Numbered from the stretch's first letter, positions 53,478 to 62,680 are shown. The stretch is DNA of 64,000 nt from Streptomyces sp. NBC_00683 (GCF_036226745.1 NZ_CP109013.1:7812001-7876000); one strand, 5' to 3'. Made by a program: numbers and translations. The notes: generated from the sequence alone by a model not told the origin.

Positions 53478-54812
53478 TCAGGCGCCGATATCGCGCCGTC
53501 GGAAGTCTTCCTGGGTCTCGCGTCGTACCAGCAGGCGCGCCGAACCGTCGTGCACCGCGACGACCGGAGGCCGGCCGACCAGGTTGTAGGCGGAAGCCAT
53601 GGACAGCTGGTACGCGCCGGACACCGGCACCGCGAGCAGATCGCCGGGGCGGACGTCGCCGGGCAGCAGGACATCGGCCGCGAGGACGTCGCCCGCCTCG
53701 CAGTGCCGGCCCACGACCGTGGCCGCGACCGGCTCGGCAGTCGAGGAGCGGCCGATCAGGCGTGGCGCGTAGCGTGCCCCGTACAGTGCCGGCCGGGGGT
53801 TGTCGCTCATGCCGCCGTCGACGGCAACGAACACCGCCGACCCGGTGTGCTTGACGGCAAGTACGCGGTACAGCGCCACTCCGGCCGGGGCCGCGATCGC
53901 CCGCCCGGGTTCGATGGCGAGTCTGGGCACGGGCAGGCCCGCTGCCGCGCAGCTCGAGGAGAGCTCCCTGCTCAGGCGGCGTGCGAGCGAGGTCAGGTCC
54001 AGGGCGGTTTCCCCCGGCCGGTAGGCCACGCCGTGCCCGCCGCCCATGTCGAGTTCCGGGAACGTCACGCCATGGCTTTCCTTGACCCGGGCCATCAGCC
54101 CGACCATCCGGCGCACGGCCACCAGGTAGGGCCTGACGTCGGTGATCTGGGAGCCTATGTGGCAGTGCAGGCCGCTGAGTTCGAGTTGCGGCTGGCCGAG
54201 GACCCGGGCGACGGCGTGCTGGGCGGACCCGTCGGTGAGGGAGAGGCCGAACTTCTGCCCGTCCGTACCGGTACGGATCTTCTCGTGCCCGCCGGCGGAG
54301 ACCCCCGGCACCACCCGCACCATGACCTTCTGCCGACCGTCGGAGCCGACCAGCGCGGCGATTCGAGCGATCTCCGAGGGGCTGTCGAGGATGATCCGCC
54401 CGACCCCGAGCCGCAGCGCGGTCTCGATGTCGCGCGGGCTCTTCGCGTTTCCGTGCAGCACCATCCGCTCCGCCGGAAACCCGGCCAGGACGGCGAGTTC
54501 GAGTTCACCGGCGGAGCAGACGTCGAGCCCCAGACCCTCCTCGTCGATCCACCGAACCATCGCCCGGGACAAGAACGCCTTGGCGGCGTACAGCACATCG
54601 GCGTCGGGGAAGGTGGCCCGGTACGTCCGGCACCGTGCCCGCACCTCGTCCTCGTCCAACACATACGTGGGGGTGTCGAACCGGTCGGCCATATCGGCGA
54701 GCGAGACCCCGCCGACACTCAGATCTCCGTCCGGGAGACGGGCGGTGGAGGCCGGCCACACGGACAGGTCGTCCAGTCCGGTCGGGAGCTCGGTGAGAAC
54801 GGGAGCGGACAT
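53478..54812 (-). CDS. lysA: Diaminopimelate decarboxylase
   Basis: The protein is 444 aa from MSAPVLTELPTGLDD after GAGGAG. It is a fold-III PLP enzyme: VLYAAKAFLSRAM (PLP lysine), HGNAKSPRDIE, GLHCHIGSQI, DMGGGHGV, EPGRAI, GRHCEAGDVL (active-site Cys) and SGAYQLSMASAYN. It makes L-lysine from meso-diaminopimelate. It is probably cotranscribed with the SAV_915 gene 38 bases upstream. Streptomyces carry another lysA in the core, so this could be a paralogue with a different amino-acid substrate. Confidence 0.9.
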   Translation of the reverse strand: MSAPVLTELPTGLDDLSVWPASTARLPDGDLSVGGVSLADMADRFDTPTYVLDEDEVRARCRTYRATFPDADVLYAAKAFLSRAMVRWIDEEGLGLDVCSAGELELAVLAGFPAERMVLHGNAKSPRDIETALRLGVGRIILDSPSEIARIAALVGSDGRQKVMVRVVPGVSAGGHEKIRTGTDGQKFGLSLTDGSAQHAVARVLGQPQLELSGLHCHIGSQITDVRPYLVAVRRMVGLMARVKESHGVTFPELDMGGGHGVAYRPGETALDLTSLARRLSRELSSSCAAAGLPVPRLAIEPGRAIAAPAGVALYRVLAVKHTGSAVFVAVDGGMSDNPRPALYGARYAPRLIGRSSTAEPVAATVVGRHCEAGDVLAADVLLPGDVRPGDLLAVPVSGAYQLSMASAYNLVGRPPVVAVHDGSARLLVRRETQEDFRRRDIGA

Positions 54813-54850
54813 GGTGGCATCTCCTCGGGAGACGGGTATCGAAACGTGGG

Positions 54851-55186
54851 TCACAGTGCGCGGACGGGCTCGTCGGCTGCGCGTACCGGCTCCGCCGTGA
54901 CAGCAGGAGCCGAAAGGACGGGGTCGAGGATGAGCCGTTCGATGCCGAGAGGAGCAGCGAGCGAGCGAAGTGCGGGCTCGGAGAGCCTGATCGAGGACTG
55001 ACCGGCTCCGAGGGTCGCGGTCAGCAGGTCCTGGCGGGTGAAGCCGACCGCGGTCCGCTCCCCCAGGGGAGTGCGGAACATCCGCAGCGCGGGCCCCGCT
55101 GTTCCGGGCCGGACGGGCACGAACAGGAGCCCGGCCGGGGCCTGTTCTTCGGGGTCGGGGTCATCGTCGTACTGGAAGAGGCACAT
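54851..55186 (-). CDS. SAV_915 family protein
   Basis: The protein is 111 aa from MCLFQYDDDPDPEEQAPAGL behind GGAGAAAA. The core LLFVPVRPGTAGPALRMFRT, PLGERTAVGFTRQDLLTATL and QSSIRLSEPALRSLAAPLGI matches the SAV_915 family. Function is unknown. It is often a small protein co-located with secondary-metabolite or amino-acid genes; here it precedes lysA. Confidence 0.85.
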   Translation of the reverse strand: MCLFQYDDDPDPEEQAPAGLLFVPVRPGTAGPALRMFRTPLGERTAVGFTRQDLLTATLGAGQSSIRLSEPALRSLAAPLGIERLILDPVLSAPAVTAEPVRAADEPVRAL

Positions 55187-55382
55187 GGTTTTCTCCGAAG
55201 GATCTGCGCGAGGCTGTTGCCCGGCGCGTGACGTCGAAGCTATGCCCGCCCCCGTCCGCAGTGGTCCATCACCTGACGCAACTTTGACGGCTGTCGTCCG
55301 GTTCATACGGATCACTGACGCCCGGAGCCCTCGTACCGCCCTTCAATGGAACTCCGGGACAGGACGAACAGGAGGACATGCG

Positions 55383-55895
55383 GTGCGACGGAGGATTGTG
55401 GTCGGTGTGAGCGGTTCCCTGGGGAGCCTCGCGGCCCTGCACCGGGCCACCGCCGAGGCCCAGGAGCGCAACGCGGAACTGTGCGCGGTCCTGGCCTGGC
55501 AGCTGCCCGGCGGAGGGCTGGGCAGCCGTGCCACGTACGGCGCCGCTGTGCTGAGGGAGTGCCGGGAAGCGGCCGTGGAAGACCTGCGCACGGTTCTGGA
55601 CGCAGCGTTCGCCGCCGGAAGGCCGGGAGTCACACTGACCGGGTTGACCGTGCGCGGCGAGCCCGGGGCGGTACTCGTCGATGCCGTCCGGTCCGCCGAC
55701 GACCTCTTGGTCGTCGGCACGGGCCCACGCGGCAGGTGGCTCCCAGGGCTACGGGCGCCGGTGGCCCGGCATTGCCTGGCACATGCACCGTGCCCCGTGC
55801 TCGCGGTTCCCCCGAACCCGCTCGAAGCCGAACTCGCATCGGTACGTCGCAGGACATGGTCCGTGCCGTACATAACGCGGGAACCAGGGCGATGA
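55383..55895 (+). CDS. Universal stress protein family
   Basis: The protein is 170 aa. The GTG at 55383 is set by GGAGG seven bases upstream; an ATG at 55378 is out of frame. Rossmann-like UspA fold: RRIVVGVSGSLGSLAALHRA, then DLLVVGTGPRGRWLPGLRAP and VARHCLAHAPCPVLAVP, the ATP-binding G-x2-G-x9-G(S/T) region. Role unknown, typically under stress or dormancy control. Confidence 0.88.
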   Translation: MRRRIVVGVSGSLGSLAALHRATAEAQERNAELCAVLAWQLPGGGLGSRATYGAAVLRECREAAVEDLRTVLDAAFAAGRPGVTLTGLTVRGEPGAVLVDAVRSADDLLVVGTGPRGRWLPGLRAPVARHCLAHAPCPVLAVPPNPLEAELASVRRRTWSVPYITREPGR

Positions 55896-56102
55896 ACGGA
55901 TCACGGCGGCTCACCCGCGCCGAGAAGCAGATGCGGGGCGGTGATCAACGACGAGGAAGTCCGAGGACGACGGCGAGGCCCGGACGGCGCCCCTGTCGGC
56001 GGAGGTCCTGGACCGCATCCTCCCCGGAACGGCAGAGTGATCGCCACTTCGGGCGGCTGGGGGACGGCCCCGTGGGTTCGTAGGGAAGCCGCTGGCCAAC
56101 CC
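55896..56102. other. No confident gene
   Basis: One open frame, MNGSRRLTRAEKQM... from 55892, has low-complexity Arg-rich continuation and is not supported. No hairpin of note. Confidence 0.4.
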
Positions 56103-56999
56103 CTACCGGTGCAGCCCGAGAAGGTCCGTGAATGCTTGTCGGCTGTGCACGAGCAGTTCGCGTACCGAGGGGTTGTGTGCGCTCTTCCAGATCAGGGCGA
56201 GCAATGCCGGTGTGTCGACGTCGTCGATGGTGCGGGCGGTGAGCCGGTCGCGGTAGCTCGCGGCCATCGAGTTGCTGAGGACGGCGACGCCGAGACCGCG
56301 GGCGGCGAGGCCGGCGATGGCATCCGCAGCGCTGGCTTGCAGGGCGATCGACGGTTGGAGGCTCTGTGCGGCGCAAGCCTGGTCGAAAACTGTGCGCAGG
56401 CCGGTGCCCGGTGGCATGCACACGATGGGGTGGGCAATCAGGTCGCGCAGAGTGACCCGCCGCTGTTTCGCCAAGGGGTGCCCGGCCGGGACCGCCGCGA
56501 CGAGCCGTTCGCTGATGATTGTCAGCGCCTCCAGCCCGTCGGGGGTGGCTGTTGCGGCCCCGATGAGTGCCAGGTCGACGGCGCCGGTGCGCACCCCGTC
56601 GGCGAGCCGGTCGGAGCTGTCCTCCAGCAGCGAGATCTCCACACCGGGGTGCGCCTCGTGGAATGCGGCGAGAGCGTCGAACAACGGGGTGACGGTGCAG
56701 CCGATGACCATTCCGACGGTGAGGCGACCCCGGATCAGCTCGGTCACCTCGCCCACTGCCTGGCCGACTGCCCCAGCCGCGGCGAGTGCGGCACGGGCGT
56801 GTCCGAGCGCGGCCTCCCCTGCGACGGTGAGCGTGACGGTTCGGGCCGAACGGTCGAACAGCTCGGCACCGAGTTCCCGTTCGAGCTGGCGGATCTGGGC
56901 ACTGATGCCCGACTGACTGATGTGCACACGCTCGGCCGCACGGGTGAAGTTCCGCTCCTCGGCGACTGCGACGAGGTATTCCAGCTGCCTCAGCTCCAT
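56103..56999 (-). CDS. LysR family transcriptional regulator
   Basis: The protein is 298 aa. N-terminal MELRQLEYLVAVAEERNFTR, AAERVHISQSGISAQIRQLE is a perfect LysR HTH. The C-terminal substrate domain has GRLTVGMVIGCTVTPLFDAL and DGVRTGAVDLALIGAA. It is divergent from the SnoaL-like gene (97 bp), the usual arrangement for its target. Confidence 0.93.
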   Translation of the reverse strand: MELRQLEYLVAVAEERNFTRAAERVHISQSGISAQIRQLERELGAELFDRSARTVTLTVAGEAALGHARAALAAAGAVGQAVGEVTELIRGRLTVGMVIGCTVTPLFDALAAFHEAHPGVEISLLEDSSDRLADGVRTGAVDLALIGAATATPDGLEALTIISERLVAAVPAGHPLAKQRRVTLRDLIAHPIVCMPPGTGLRTVFDQACAAQSLQPSIALQASAADAIAGLAARGLGVAVLSNSMAASYRDRLTARTIDDVDTPALLALIWKSAHNPSVRELLVHSRQAFTDLLGLHR

Positions 57000-57096
57000 G
57001 ACCACAGATTCTAGTTTGCAGAAGATCCATCTGTTGGACTTCTGGTCAGCGGGCGACCAGGCTGAGAAACGCCGGAGCCTTACATAGGAGGAACCC

Positions 57097-57462
57097 ATGC
57101 AGGAGTACGAGAAGGCCATGCGGCCCGAGGACATCACCCGCTTGTTCGTCGAGCGGTCCAACGCCGGTGACGCGGCCGGGGTCGCCGCGCTCTACGAAAA
57201 GGATGCGGTGATGGCCTACCCGCCCGGCGAGCTGACGGTGGGGCGGGATGCGATCCGCGCGCTGTGGGAGAAGGTGCTGGCCAACGGTCCCCGCTTCGAG
57301 CTGGAACAGCCACTTCCGACGTTGATCAGCGGCGACATCGCCCTCACCTCGACCCCGCCGAAGGACGGTGCCGGCGCGCGGGCGCAGGTCGTCAGGCTCC
57401 AGTCCGACGGAAGTTGGCTGCGCCTGCTCGACCAGCCCGAGTTCGTCCCACCCACCCGCTGA
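57097..57462 (+). CDS. SnoaL/NTF2-like nuclear transport factor 2 family protein
   Basis: The protein is 121 aa, MQEYEKAMRPEDITRLFVER, with AGVAALYEKDAVMAYPPGEL, the alpha-beta cone fold. An AGGAGGAA ribosome site precedes it. It is the probable target of the divergent LysR. Family members are isomerases, hydrolases or binding proteins; no catalytic residue can be set. Confidence 0.85.
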   Translation: MQEYEKAMRPEDITRLFVERSNAGDAAGVAALYEKDAVMAYPPGELTVGRDAIRALWEKVLANGPRFELEQPLPTLISGDIALTSTPPKDGAGARAQVVRLQSDGSWLRLLDQPEFVPPTR

Positions 57463-57530
57463 CCCCCTCGCCCTCGCAAGTTCGAGAGGGCAGATGCCGT
57501 TGAGGGGGCGCCGACTGCCGCGTGCGTCAG

Positions 57531-58322
57531 CTACTTCGGGTCGCGGTTGAACTGCGTCGTCGACCAGCGGAATCCGAGGGCGATCAGGGCGACGCACCAG
57601 GCGATCGCGATCCAGCCGTTGTTGCCGATCTCCGTGCCGAGGAGAAGGCCGCGGAGGGTTTCGATGGCTGGGGTGAACGGCTGGTACTCGGCGATGGGCC
57701 GGAACCAGCCGGGCATGGTGTCAGCAGGGATGAAGGCGCTGGAGACGAGGGGGAGGAGGATCAGCGGCATGGCCATGTTGCTGGCCGCCTCGGGGTTGGG
57801 GCTCGCCAGGCCCATGCCGACCGCGATCCAGGTCAGTGCAAGGGCGAAGAGCACGACGAGCCCGAATGCCGCCAGCCACTCCAGGGCGGTCGCGTCCGTG
57901 GAGCGGAAGCCGATGGCCACGCCGACGGCGCCGACGAGGACCACACTCATGACGGATTGCAGCACGCTGCCGACGACGTGCCCGATGAGTACCGAGGGGC
58001 GGTAGACCGCCATCGTGCGGAAGCGGGCGATGAGGCCTTCGGTCATATCCATGGAGACGTACACCGCGGCTCCGATCACGGTGCTGCCGATAGTCATGAG
58101 CAGCAGGCCCGGCACGATGTAGGCGACGTAGTCGGAGCGGTCCGCGCCGCCTCCACCGATGCCCGCGCTCATCACGTCGCCGAAGATGTAGACGAAGAGC
58201 AGCAGCATCATGATCGGCGTGAGCAGCAGGTTCAGGGTCCCTGACGGGTAGCGCCGGGCGTGCAGCAGGTTGCGGCGCAGCATCGTGTTCGAGTCGCGTA
58301 CGGCGAGGGAGAGGGCGCTCAT
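57531..58322 (-). CDS. ABC-2 type transporter permease
   Basis: The protein is 263 aa with six helices. It opens VRDSNTMLRRNLLHARRYPS and has the ABC-2 motif LIPADTMPGWFRPIAEYQPFTPAIETLRG. Daunorubicin-resistance DrrB type. Start overlaps the ATPase stop (ATGA). It exports an unknown small molecule with its ATPase, under PadR control. Confidence 0.93.
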   Translation of the reverse strand: MSALSLAVRDSNTMLRRNLLHARRYPSGTLNLLLTPIMMLLLFVYIFGDVMSAGIGGGGADRSDYVAYIVPGLLLMTIGSTVIGAAVYVSMDMTEGLIARFRTMAVYRPSVLIGHVVGSVLQSVMSVVLVGAVGVAIGFRSTDATALEWLAAFGLVVLFALALTWIAVGMGLASPNPEAASNMAMPLILLPLVSSAFIPADTMPGWFRPIAEYQPFTPAIETLRGLLLGTEIGNNGWIAIAWCVALIALGFRWSTTQFNRDPK

Positions 58323-59320
58323 CGTACGGTCTCCTTGGGCTGGTCGGGTACGTCGGTGCCGCTGGTCAGGGCGAAGAACACGTCGTCGAGGTCGGGGGTA
58401 TGGACGGTCAGCTCGTCCGCCTCGATGCCGGCGGAGTCGAGCCGGTCGAGGATGGAGCGCAGTTCGCGTTGGCTGCCGTCGCCGGGGATGGACAGCGACA
58501 GCGCCTCGTCGTCCCTGGTGACCTCGCGCAGGGCGTCAGCGGCGGACCGGTACGCGACCGGGTCGGTGAAGCGGAGCCGGACGTGCCCGCCCGGGACGAG
58601 TCGCTTGAGCTCCTCGGCGGTGCCCTCGGCCGCGATCCTGCCGTCGTTGAGCACGGCGATGCGGTCGGCGAGTTCGTCGGCCTCCTCCAGGTACTGGGTG
58701 GTGAGGAGGACGGTGACGCCGTCCGTGACGAGGCCGCGGATGATGCCCCACATGTTGTGGCGGGAGCGCGGGTCGAGCCCTGTCGTCGGCTCGTCGAGGA
58801 AGATGATCCGCGGGCTTCCGACCAGCGTCATCGCCAGGTCGAGGCGGCGCTTCATGCCGCCGGAATAGGTCGAGGCGGGCTTCCTGGCGGCCTCCGTCAG
58901 GTCGAAGCGCTCCAGGAGTTCGACGGCGACCCGCCGCCCCTCGCTCCTGGGCAGGTGGTGCAGGTCCGCCATGAGGAGCATGTTCTCCTCACCGGTGATC
59001 AGCCCGTCGACGGCGGAGAACTGCCCGGTGACGCCGATCGCGGCACGTACCGCCTGCGGGCCGGCGGCCAAGTCGTGGCCACCGACGTGCAGTTCACCGG
59101 CGTCCGCGGTGATGAGAGTGGAGAGGATCTTCACGGCGGTGGTCTTGCCGGCGCCGTTCGGGCCGAGCAGCGCGAACACGGAGCCGGCCGGGATGTGCAG
59201 ATCGATGCCGTCGAGGACGAGCTTGTCGCCGTACGACTTGCGTAGCCCGACTGCGGAGACGGCGATCGGCGACGGGTGACCGTCCCGGTGCCTGGATGTG
59301 GGCATGACAGATAGAGGCAT
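58319..59320 (-). CDS. ABC transporter ATP-binding protein (DrrA type)
   Basis: The protein is 333 aa from 59320 after AAGGAAG. Walker A is GPNGAGKTTAVK, signature is YSGGMKRRLDLAMTL, Walker B is IIFLDEPTTGLD, followed by VTVLLTTQYLEEADEL. The C-terminal DUF4162-like extension is typical for DrrA-type drug exporters. It pairs with the downstream permease. Confidence 0.94.
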   Translation of the reverse strand: MPLSVMPTSRHRDGHPSPIAVSAVGLRKSYGDKLVLDGIDLHIPAGSVFALLGPNGAGKTTAVKILSTLITADAGELHVGGHDLAAGPQAVRAAIGVTGQFSAVDGLITGEENMLLMADLHHLPRSEGRRVAVELLERFDLTEAARKPASTYSGGMKRRLDLAMTLVGSPRIIFLDEPTTGLDPRSRHNMWGIIRGLVTDGVTVLLTTQYLEEADELADRIAVLNDGRIAAEGTAEELKRLVPGGHVRLRFTDPVAYRSAADALREVTRDDEALSLSIPGDGSQRELRSILDRLDSAGIEADELTVHTPDLDDVFFALTSGTDVPDQPKETVR

Positions 59321-59625
59321 GGTGACTTCCTTATGAAGGCTGAGACGCTGGGGGAGTGGCAGCTGTTTCGCAACCCGGATCGGGGGGCTGACCGTGACTG
59401 GACGTCAGTCGTGTTGTTTTGGGGAATGGTGTCGAGCGGCCCGCCGCCGGAGACCTGCTTGCCGGGGGCGTCGGCAGGGCAGGGCCGGATCTCGTCGGCC
59501 TGCTCGACCACCTCGGCGGACAGGTCTCCGGCGGCGGGTCTGCTTGCGCATGTTCGCGCTGCGCCGAGGCGGGCGAACCGCGCGTGCGCGTGTGCTGCGC
59601 CCACCGGCATGGGCGAAGGGGTGTG
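59321..59625. other. Spacer between the ABC and DUF1048 genes
   Basis: 305 bp without a convincing gene. The ABC gene may have its own promoter here, or it may read through from the PadR operon. The GAGACCTGCTTGCC/GGAGACCTGT-like segments show imperfect inverted similarity (GCCGCCGGAGACC / GGTCTCCGGCGGC, 59441-59453 and 59522-59534). Confidence 0.5.
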
Positions 59626-59952
59626 CTACTTCTCGGCCGTGCCGGGTTCCCCGCCGATGGACTCCTGGTAGACGTCCGCGTAGGTGCGTGAGTCCTTGAC
59701 CAAGTCGTCACAGAACGCGGCGACATCGGTGCCGACGACCTGCAGGACTCCCTTGCCCGCGGCGGCGCCCTCCTCGAAGAAGTCGACGATCCCGGGGAGC
59801 AGGGGACCGTCGGGCAGGTCGATCGGTCCGACCTTGAACAGGTACCTCTGCATCTCCTTGTAGACGATCTGGTAGTCCGGCGGGAGCGCCTTGACCCGAG
59901 CCATGTGCGCCCGCCACTGCTTCTTGCCCTCGATGATGTCCTGGATGCTCAC
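59626..59952 (-). CDS. DUF1048 family protein
   Basis: The protein is 108 aa from a GTG (MSIQDIIEGKKQWRAHMARV). The helical core DYQIVYKEMQRYLFKVGPID and AAAGKGVLQVVGTDVAAFCDDLVKDS is typical. DUF1048 proteins often accompany PadR regulators and ABC exporters; mechanism unknown. The upstream paralogue ends two bases before. Confidence 0.9.
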   Translation of the reverse strand: MSIQDIIEGKKQWRAHMARVKALPPDYQIVYKEMQRYLFKVGPIDLPDGPLLPGIVDFFEEGAAAGKGVLQVVGTDVAAFCDDLVKDSRTYADVYQESIGGEPGTAEK

Positions 59953-59953
59953 G

Positions 59954-60310
59954 TCAGCCTCCCAGCCGGCTCAGTTTCCTCGCGACGTTCCTGTTCAACT
60001 GCTCGCGCCATCGGTCGCGATAGGTCCGAGACCCTTCTCCGCCGGCCAGCGCCGTGCAGAAGCCTCGGATGTCGTCGCCGAGTACCTCGTGGACGCTCTG
60101 CCCGTCGGCCGCTGTCTCTTCGAGCAGAGCCAGGGCGGCGTCGAGGATCGGCATCAGGTTGCGGCCGGTGAAGTCCCCGTGGGGGAAGAGGTGGACCTTG
60201 ATCTGTTCCCAGGCCGCCCGGTAGTCGTCCGGCAGGGCCTCGGCCCGGGCTTCGAACGCCTTCCATTCCCTGGTGAGATCGCTGCCTGTGATGGTCTCCC
60301 AGAAGTTCAT
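59954..60310 (-). CDS. DUF1048 family protein (paralogue)
   Basis: The protein is 118 aa, MNFWETITGSDLTREWKAFE, with LPDDYRAAWEQIKVHLFPHG and VHEVLGDDIRGFCTALAGGE. It is a homologue of the next gene, probably by tandem duplication; both keep the GDD/F-C region. It overlaps the PadR stop by 4 bp. Confidence 0.9.
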   Translation of the reverse strand: MNFWETITGSDLTREWKAFEARAEALPDDYRAAWEQIKVHLFPHGDFTGRNLMPILDAALALLEETAADGQSVHEVLGDDIRGFCTALAGGEGSRTYRDRWREQLNRNVARKLSRLGG

Positions 60311-60633
60311 CTTCCGCCCTCCTTGAGCTTGTCGATGCGTGATGAGACGTACTGCCATTTCGCCCAGAACTTCGCGAGTTCCTCGCGTCCGGCGTCGTTG
60401 AGTGCGTAGAACTTGCGCGGCGGACCGACCCCGGAAGGCCGTTTCGTCACCTGGACGAGTCCGTTCCTCTCCAGCCGCAGCAGGATGGTGTACACCGTGC
60501 CCTCGATGACATCGGCGAAGCCGAGCTCGTTCAACTGACGGGTGATGGCGTACCCGTAGGTTTCCTCGCTGCCGATGATTTCGAGCACGCACCCTTCGAG
60601 CGTGCCCTTCAGCATCTCCGTCAGGTCGTCCAT
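60307..60633 (-). CDS. PadR family transcriptional regulator
   Basis: The protein is 108 aa, MDDLTEMLKGTLEGCVLEII, GSEETYGYAITRQLNELGFA, VIEGTVYTILLRLERNGLVQ, a complete PadR winged helix. The short C terminus (KFWAKWQYVSSRIDKLKEGG) forms the dimerisation helix. It heads the DUF1048-ABC operon and probably represses it until a drug binds. Confidence 0.93.
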   Translation of the reverse strand: MDDLTEMLKGTLEGCVLEIIGSEETYGYAITRQLNELGFADVIEGTVYTILLRLERNGLVQVTKRPSGVGPPRKFYALNDAGREELAKFWAKWQYVSSRIDKLKEGGR

Positions 60634-60653
60634 TGCGAATCCTCCTCAGCGCT

Positions 60654-60675
60654 CTCGGTACTGCGTGCTACCGAG
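60654..60675. promoter_or_regulatory. Inverted repeat upstream of PadR
   Basis: CTCGGTA-8-TACCGAG, a perfect 7-bp inverted repeat 21 bases before the PadR start, followed by TATACCGTAT. It is a candidate PadR operator or promoter element. Confidence 0.5.
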
Positions 60676-60877
60676 TACTGCTATACCGTATCACCGAGTA
60701 GTGGAGGGTGTCAGCGATCGATGGGCGCGGACTTTCGGTAACTGCACTGGAAGGGCCGAGCAGCCGCGAACTGTTCGCAGGCGGTTCGACCGCCTGTTGT
60801 TCGACCTTTCGGAGCGGGTTCTCGGCAGTTTTGGCATGGAGCGTCGGTGACGTACTGGAAGCCCTTACATTCAGTTC

Positions 60878-62680
60878 ATGTCTGATCACTCGGAGTCCTC
60901 CTCGCGTCCTGTCGCCTCCTCCCGTCCCTCCGAGCCCTCCGGCCTCTCCCGCCGTGGTGTTCTGCGGGCCGCGGCGGCTGCCGGAGCGTTGGGTATCCCG
61001 CTCGGCGCCGCCATAGCCGGGGCCTCCCCGGCCGCGGCGGCGCCGGTCATCGTTCCGACGGCCGCACCGGAACTGCCCGCCGGTCTCGTGCCTTACCTCT
61101 CCCCCTACATCAACTGGGCCGGCGAGATCACCCACGGCGGGCTGTGGGCGTGCGCTCCACGCACCGGGCAGGACCTCGCCGATCTCGCCAACTGGGCCCA
61201 TGCCAACGGCTGGCGGCTGCGTGCCCGGGGCAAGGCGCACAACTGGTCGCCCCTGACCATCACCTCGTCCACCGAGCGCGACGCGCAGGTCCTCCTGCTG
61301 GACACCACCGCGCATCTCACGCACATGGAACTCACGACCCCGCCCGCCGGCGCCCCCGGCGCGGTGCGTGCGCAGGCCGGAGTGACCCTCGAAACGCTGA
61401 TGGCCTTCCTCGCCGACCACGGACTGGGCGTCACCAACACACCCGCACCGGGGGAGTTGACCCTTGGCGGCACGCTGGCCATCGACGCCCACGGCACCAG
61501 TGTCCCCGCGGACGGCGAGTCCGCCCGCCCCGGCCACACCTACGGCAGCCTCAGCAACCTCGTCCTGTCCCTCACCGCCGTCGTCTGGGACTCGGACCGA
61601 GGTTCCTACGCTGTGAAGACCTTCCACCGGGGAACCGACGAGGAATGCGAGGCGCTGGCCACCCACCTCGGGCGCGGCCTCATCGTGGAGGCCGAGATCC
61701 AGGCGGGCGAGGACGTACCGCTGCGCTGCCGGAGCCGCGTCGACCTCACCGCCGACGAACTGTTCGCCGCCCCGGGCAGCGCCCTCGCCGCCCGGGGAAA
61801 CACCTTCGCGGACTTCATGGCCGAGTCGGGGCGGGTGGAGACGATCTGGTTCGCCTTCACCGACCGGCCCTGGCTCAAGGTATGGAGCCTCAGCCCTGAG
61901 CGCCCGGTCACTTCCAGGCCGGTGCACAGTCCGTACAACTACCCGTTCAGCGACGTCGTCCCGACCCCGGTCGCCCGGCTGGCCGGACTCCTCGTCGGAG
62001 GCTCCTGGCATCTCGCGCCGCTGCTCGGCGCCGCGCAGTACACGGTGGCGGCCACCGGACTGACCGCCACCCTCGCGAAGGACCTGTGGGGCCCCTCGCA
62101 CACCCTCCAGTTCTACTTGCGCCCCACGACACTCCGCGAGACCGCCAACGGGTACGGGATCCTCACCCGCCGCGCCGACGTCCAGCGCGTCGTCTCCGAG
62201 TTCGCCGGTTACTACAGGCAAAGGCTGGCGGCCTGGGCCGCGGCGGGCAGATTCCCGATCAACGGGCAGGTGGAGATCAGGGTCAGCGGCCTCGACCAGC
62301 CCGATGACTCCGCCGCGCCGGGCGCACGCCCGCCGCTGCTCTCCGTCGTCCGCCCGCACCCGGACCACCCGGAGTACGACTGCGTGGTGTGGGTGGACGT
62401 ACTGACCCAGCCGACCTCACCCGGAGCCCACGCGTTCTACCGGGAACTGGAACGCTTCCTGATGAGCACGTTCGACGGCGATTACGCGCTCGCGCGCGTC
62501 GAGTGGTCCAAAGGCTGGGGCTATACGGATACGGCGGCCTGGGCCGACGAGCAGATCATCGAGTCCGCGGTGCCCGCTTCGTACGGCGCCGGACAGTGGT
62601 CCGAAGCCGTCTCCATCCTGGATCGGCTCGATCCGCACCGGGTCTTCGGCAACGGCTTCACGGATCAACTGGTGCGCTGA
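60878..62680 (+). CDS. Tat-exported cholesterol oxidase, VAO-type flavoprotein
   Basis: The protein is 600 aa. The Tat signal is LSRRGVLRAAAAAGALGIPL. The FAD-binding PCMH-type domain has RARGKAHNWSPL, with His121 as the likely covalent FAD link, and GELTLGGTLAIDAHGTS. The C-terminal substrate-binding domain contains NGQVEIRVSGLD, with the Glu/Arg pair known to gate oxygen in Brevibacterium cholesterol oxidase type II. It oxidises cholesterol to cholest-4-en-3-one with H2O2 release. The known Streptomyces enzyme ChoA is GMC-type, so this is the other class. It is monocistronic, with a hairpin after it. Confidence 0.88.
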   Translation: MSDHSESSSRPVASSRPSEPSGLSRRGVLRAAAAAGALGIPLGAAIAGASPAAAAPVIVPTAAPELPAGLVPYLSPYINWAGEITHGGLWACAPRTGQDLADLANWAHANGWRLRARGKAHNWSPLTITSSTERDAQVLLLDTTAHLTHMELTTPPAGAPGAVRAQAGVTLETLMAFLADHGLGVTNTPAPGELTLGGTLAIDAHGTSVPADGESARPGHTYGSLSNLVLSLTAVVWDSDRGSYAVKTFHRGTDEECEALATHLGRGLIVEAEIQAGEDVPLRCRSRVDLTADELFAAPGSALAARGNTFADFMAESGRVETIWFAFTDRPWLKVWSLSPERPVTSRPVHSPYNYPFSDVVPTPVARLAGLLVGGSWHLAPLLGAAQYTVAATGLTATLAKDLWGPSHTLQFYLRPTTLRETANGYGILTRRADVQRVVSEFAGYYRQRLAAWAAAGRFPINGQVEIRVSGLDQPDDSAAPGARPPLLSVVRPHPDHPEYDCVVWVDVLTQPTSPGAHAFYRELERFLMSTFDGDYALARVEWSKGWGYTDTAAWADEQIIESAVPASYGAGQWSEAVSILDRLDPHRVFGNGFTDQLVR

